DNA from: Diplonema papillatum | Taxonomy: Eukaryota; Euglenozoa; Diplonemea; Diplonemida; Diplonemidae | Reading direction: 5' to 3' | Assembly (NCBI GenBank): GCA_030068145.1 | Contig: JAPJBO010000778.1 | Location: forward strand, 1-64,000 | DNA: 64,000 nt | Part shown: in pieces, positions 60,449 to 64,000 of the stretch | Layout of the letters: every line of letters begins with the position of its first letter | Position numbering within the stretch: position 1 is the first letter of the stretch | The notes under the pieces: model-generated | The model's database searches: none | Seen by the model: the letters and a program-made list of their open reading frames with translations, nothing else | Told to the model about the DNA's origin: nothing | Made by a program: the position numbers and the translations under genes

Positions 60449-61654
60449 CGTTGTGTGTGCTTCGGCCGTCAAGGATACTTTTACCTGTTCAGAGGGAATG
60501 CCGACTACGCATTGAGGAAGCAACCGCGGGCACTTGTTTCGTAGGTGGTATTGTCCTTTGACAGAGTGAGCCAATGCCTCTCATCTCACCTTTAAGAAAC
60601 GGCTATGCTCTTCACAGACGCTGGCGTCCGGCGTTGTGCAAGCTCCGACACGGCCCTGTTCTACCCACAAGGCCTCACTATGATGTAGGACAGCTGACCC
60701 CCTGCTCGTGCAGTGATGCGGGAAAGAGACTGCAGGTAGTGCGGTATCTAAAAAAACAAGAGCGAGTGACCGACAGCCCCTTCTCAATACCACCCAACGA
60801 CATGCGATGAAAGCGAGAAGGTGATTAGTCCTCCGTCTGACCGTTTCGCTGTTGGAGCGCGCATCGATCAAACAAGCGCAAGCGTCGGGGGGAGATGGCA
60901 ACATTTGTAGCATGCTACCACGAGTAGCATGGCGCTGTGGGTACGACAAAGTCTACATCCTCGTGATGGGGCACGTGCCCACTCACCAGCCACACACTAG
61001 GACACAATTTAGCAGGTAGCGTCTTGGAAGCAGACGAAAAGTGAAAAACGGGAGAATCAATCAAAGACCTCGGCATCCGAAAACGGGAGACGAGCAGACA
61101 CGAAGCCAGGGGGAGAGAGAGAGAGAGAAACCGCAAGCCCCCGACGCTCCTCCCGAGACGTCTTTTCGTGTGCGCCAAGCCGGGAGGAGGAGCCCTGCGG
61201 GTTGGTCTTGCCTTTGCGGCTGTGACCCATGCAGGACCGCCGAGAACACGTGAAGCCTAGATTCCGTGCAGCAGGCGCTTTCCAGTACGAAGAAGGAAGA
61301 AAAAGGGGAGAACTCAATCAATGCCGACAGAGACGAGCAGGCAGATCGGCGCGCACGCACCGGATTTGCAAGCGTGCCGTGTCCGTTGTGGAGAGTAAGG
61401 GGGGGGGCGGTAGGAACGTGCCTGGAGCTTGCTCAACATCGTGACCACCTGCTCCGTGCTTCTTCGACGGACAGCAGCGTGAAAACGAGGATGCGGGTGC
61501 TCTGTTCAAGAAGAAGGATGTGAGTGGGCGATGGGCGGTAAGCGCTGCTATTGAGCGCATACGTGCCACGACGGAAAAAGAAGCGGAGCGTGCGAGAAGA
61601 AAAAAACGTGTGAAGGAGACACGCGTTCTACCGGGCGTCTGCTGAAAACCCCAA
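60449..61654. other. No gene seen
   Basis: This intergenic stretch between the two oxidoreductases contains a GA run near 61112-61127. No recognisable frame. Confidence 0.5.
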
Positions 61655-63437
61655 TCAGCACTTGACGATCATCTTGCCGATGTTGTCGCCGGTGAAGAGG
61701 CCCATCATGGCCTTCGGCATCTTGTCGAAGCCTTCGAGGACGGTCTGCTTCCCGACAAGCTTTCCCGCGATGAACAGCTTCGCGAGTTCCATCGTCGCCG
61801 CAGGGAACTCGGACAACCAGTTGGTCACGATGAATCCCTGCATTTTCAGCGACTTCACAGTGATCATGAACAGGTTCTTGATCCCGAACGCTTCGGACGG
61901 CGCGCTGTGGTTGTACTGCGAGATGGCCCCGCAGCTGACAATGACACCCTGCTGCGCCATGCTGTTCAGTGCAGCCTCGAGTGTCCTCCCACCGACGTTG
62001 TCATAGTACAAGTTCAGGCCGTCCTTCGCGAACTCTGCCAGCGTCTTCTCCAATTCAGGACCCTCGCCGACTGTCTTGTAGTTGAACGCAGCGTCCGCTC
62101 CGAGCTCCTTGCAAAGTGCCACCTTCTCATCGGTACCGGCGCTTGCGATGACCTTCACGCCTTTGCTCTTCAGAAGCTGGATGACAGTCGATCCGACGGC
62201 ACCGGCGCCACCGGAGACGAAGGCGTATTGGCCTTCTTTCGGGTCGGCGATGTGCTTCAACGACAGGTATGCCGTGAGGCCAGGCATGCCGAGGCAGCCG
62301 ATGAACTGCGTGATCGGACACTTCTCGGACGGGGTGACGGGGAAGACGCTCGCCGCCTTCACGATTTGGCGCTTGCGGAACGGCAGCATCCCGCTCACGT
62401 GCGCTCCCTCCTTCAGGTCAGCCTTGCTCTTGAGAACCTTACCCGCAACGTAACCTGCGCGTGGGAAGTACGATTACCGTCGCTGGCCAAATTGAAATCC
62501 AAAGTTCAAAAGAGCCCATTCGACGAAGGTCACCCGGAGACTCTAAAATCCCGGATTCTCAAGCGAACTATAACGCTAAAAATGGCCTAGGCCCCTACGT
62601 GCAACTACCGACTAGGTGAACAATAAACGTGGGGGTGTTCGAGGCGGCGCCGTGGAAATCAAAATAAGAGCTCGTCTCTCGCACAACCACGGCTGATACA
62701 AAATTAATGATGATGATGCTGATGATGATGGGAAGAGAGTGTTGTTTTCGTTGAACGCAAAAATTCAATCCCTCTCCCCGGCACCACACTTGTGGCGCAG
62801 TCTGACCTGAAGCATCGTTCAGTGCCTGAATGGGGGGGGGGGGGCAGGAGAGCCGTGCGATGTTATCTGCAGCACTGGCTTCGCGCAATTGCGAGTGGGC
62901 CCGAATCAACAGCGGAAGGTTCTTCACCCGTACCCGCGCTTCACTGCTGCCCTGATCCGAGTAGGGCAATGGCCAGTCTCTGAACAAGGCTTGTTTGGTT
63001 AACCTGATCGCCACACGAGCCGCTCGGGCCCAGATATGGCACATCCCCTTGACTTCATGACTTCATACCTGAGTGAGTGACTGAGGGGGCGTGGTCGCGG
63101 GGTATTTCGCGACTTGCGTAGTTTTGTTGTAATGTTACATGTTCGTTGATTCCACGTTGCATTTTGAGGTGTTCATTTTGATTTTAATTCTAAAGCTGCG
63201 AAAACGTGGGAACAAACCTGCGATCGGACCGCCAACCTCGAACGCGGGAATGTAAGACTTTCGGGAGGTCATGCGCCCACGCATGTATGGGTCGACGCTC
63301 ATCGCTTCCAACTCGACAAGAACCTCACCGTCCTTCAGATCCTCCTCCTTCGGCTCTGGCACGTCCGCAAGAGAGAATACACTCTCTGTGATCATACCTT
63401 CCGGGAACTTCGCGAGGCGCCATTCCTGGTTCGTCAT
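61655..63437 (-). CDS. NADPH-dependent MDR oxidoreductase, copy 2
   Basis: Exons 63437-63218 and 62454-61655. The join GCAG|GTTTGT ... GCGCAG|GTTACG restores GGPIAGYVAGKVLKSKA, giving 339 residues. It opens with TNQEWRLAKFPEGM, has VDPYMRGRM (about residue 50), the NADPH fold at GGAGAVGSTVIQLLKSKG, and YDNVGGRTLEAAL with GAISQYN. It has the same family and role as the gene at 59207. The intron of 763 bp holds a short ATG/ATC run (62707-62730) and a G run (62832-62844). A broken copy of the 3' end lies far away at 22861. Confidence 0.9.
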
Positions 63438-63564
63438 GGTGGCTGGTAGCGAGGGTTTGAGTGTGTGTGTGTTTTTGCGGTAGCCTTTTCGTTTTTTTAG
63501 TGTCAAACTTTTGTTGTATGTTTCGATGTTCCAAGACGTCGAGGGACTAGCCAACACAGGTTCA

Positions 63565-63790
63565 CTTCACCGAGGAATTTGATGCACCACGAACGTCGAA
63601 AGAGAACTTCACGCAGCCGGTGACCTCGCCCAAGCTCGTTTCCTCATGATAAGGCAGACACGCCACATTCCCCTGGCGCTAGTGATGTCAGTTAAAAGTG
63701 TACGAACACGTCTTACTTCTCCCGTTGTTTGGCAGTTCTCATCAGATAGTGGAGCAGAAACTCCTACGTTTAGTTGGCGTTGTCCTGCCA
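63565..63790 (+). repeat. Terminal fragment of YR retrotransposon 2, halves swapped
   Basis: Order: ttcaccgaggaatttgatgc, accacgaacgtcg, agagaacttcacgcagcc, then directly cggtgacctcgcccaagctc, ttacttctccc, gcagttctc and gcagaaactc. In element 2 (32312-32575) the second group comes first. This is the pattern expected for a piece of split direct repeats. Confidence 0.75.
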
Positions 63791-63861
63791 CTGTTCGTAC
63801 CTTCTGTACCCAGGGGCAAAGTTCCTGCTTGCAGTAGCCTGAGTGGCAGGTGGAAATAGAG

Positions 63862-63945
63862 TGGAGGGAGAGAGAGAGAGAGAGAGACGAGTTGGAGTGC
63901 ATCAGGGACCATCTCCCCGAGGAGTTTCCGGTCGCCTCACTACTG
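63862..63945 (+). repeat. Family G copy ((GA)n plus conserved tail)
   Basis: A GA run is followed by gggaccatctccccgaggag and tttccggtc. Confidence 0.75.
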
Positions 63946-64000
63946 CCACGGACTTCTAAGGCGGGCGTAGGTCGTTCTGTCGGAGGCGCGGTGCGGGCCG

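Overview
The window looks like nuclear DNA of a free-living unicellular eukaryote, most likely an alga-like protist. It carries GT-AG introns, a eukaryotic ribosomal protein (eL22), an N-myristoylation-type leucine-rich-repeat protein, an SLC13-type transporter with a cytosolic TrkA-C-like insert, an extracellular alpha-carbonic-anhydrase-like protein, and many unrelated mobile elements. No bacterial operon structure, Shine-Dalgarno spacing or spliced leader was seen. A chromerid or other alveolate/stramenopile alga is my guess, but the sequence alone does not prove the lineage.

Genes are sparse, with about nine host genes in 64 kb. They are mainly on the minus strand: a YtcJ-like amidohydrolase (5.3-7.1 kb), an acylated LRR protein (25.8-27.3 kb), an unknown two-exon protein (33.7-35.0 kb), a carbonic-anhydrase-related protein lacking zinc ligands (41.1-42.4 kb), a small DUF1294 membrane protein (44.7-45.0 kb), an SLC13/DASS transporter (49.3-53.4 kb), ribosomal protein eL22 (54.4-55.5 kb), the last exon of a broken SAP-like gene (57.8-58.2 kb), and two tandem NADPH-dependent MDR oxidoreductases (59.2-60.4 and 61.7-63.4 kb). 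Exon junctions were worked out by eye and keep the frame in every multi-exon gene.

The rest is mobile DNA. The main find is a pair of tyrosine-recombinase retrotransposons with domain order Gag-YR-RT-RNaseH. The first (8.0-12.9 kb) is intact and young, with split direct repeats (A1 ... B1-A2-B2) that read as identical. The second (28.4-32.6 kb) is divergent, and a circularly permuted fragment of its terminal region lies at 63.6 kb. Both reverse transcriptases read W-x-D-N where Y-x-D-D is usual. A complete hAT transposon (18.1-21.9 kb) sits inside a SINE-like repeat, flanked by an 8-bp target duplication. Two further terminal-inverted-repeat elements lack a transposase (13.1-14.1 and 17.3-17.7 kb).

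Many short dispersed families occur, labelled A-Q here for cross-reference, along with tandem arrays with units of 3, 41, 43, 45, 65, 116, 239 and 290 bp. At 22.9-24.2 kb a patchwork collects broken ends of three different genes from elsewhere in the window: the MDR oxidoreductase 3' end, the transporter 3' end and the LRR gene 5' end. Partial duplicates also follow the amidohydrolase and transporter 5' ends. The picture is a genome where gene pieces are copied and pasted frequently alongside active mobile elements.
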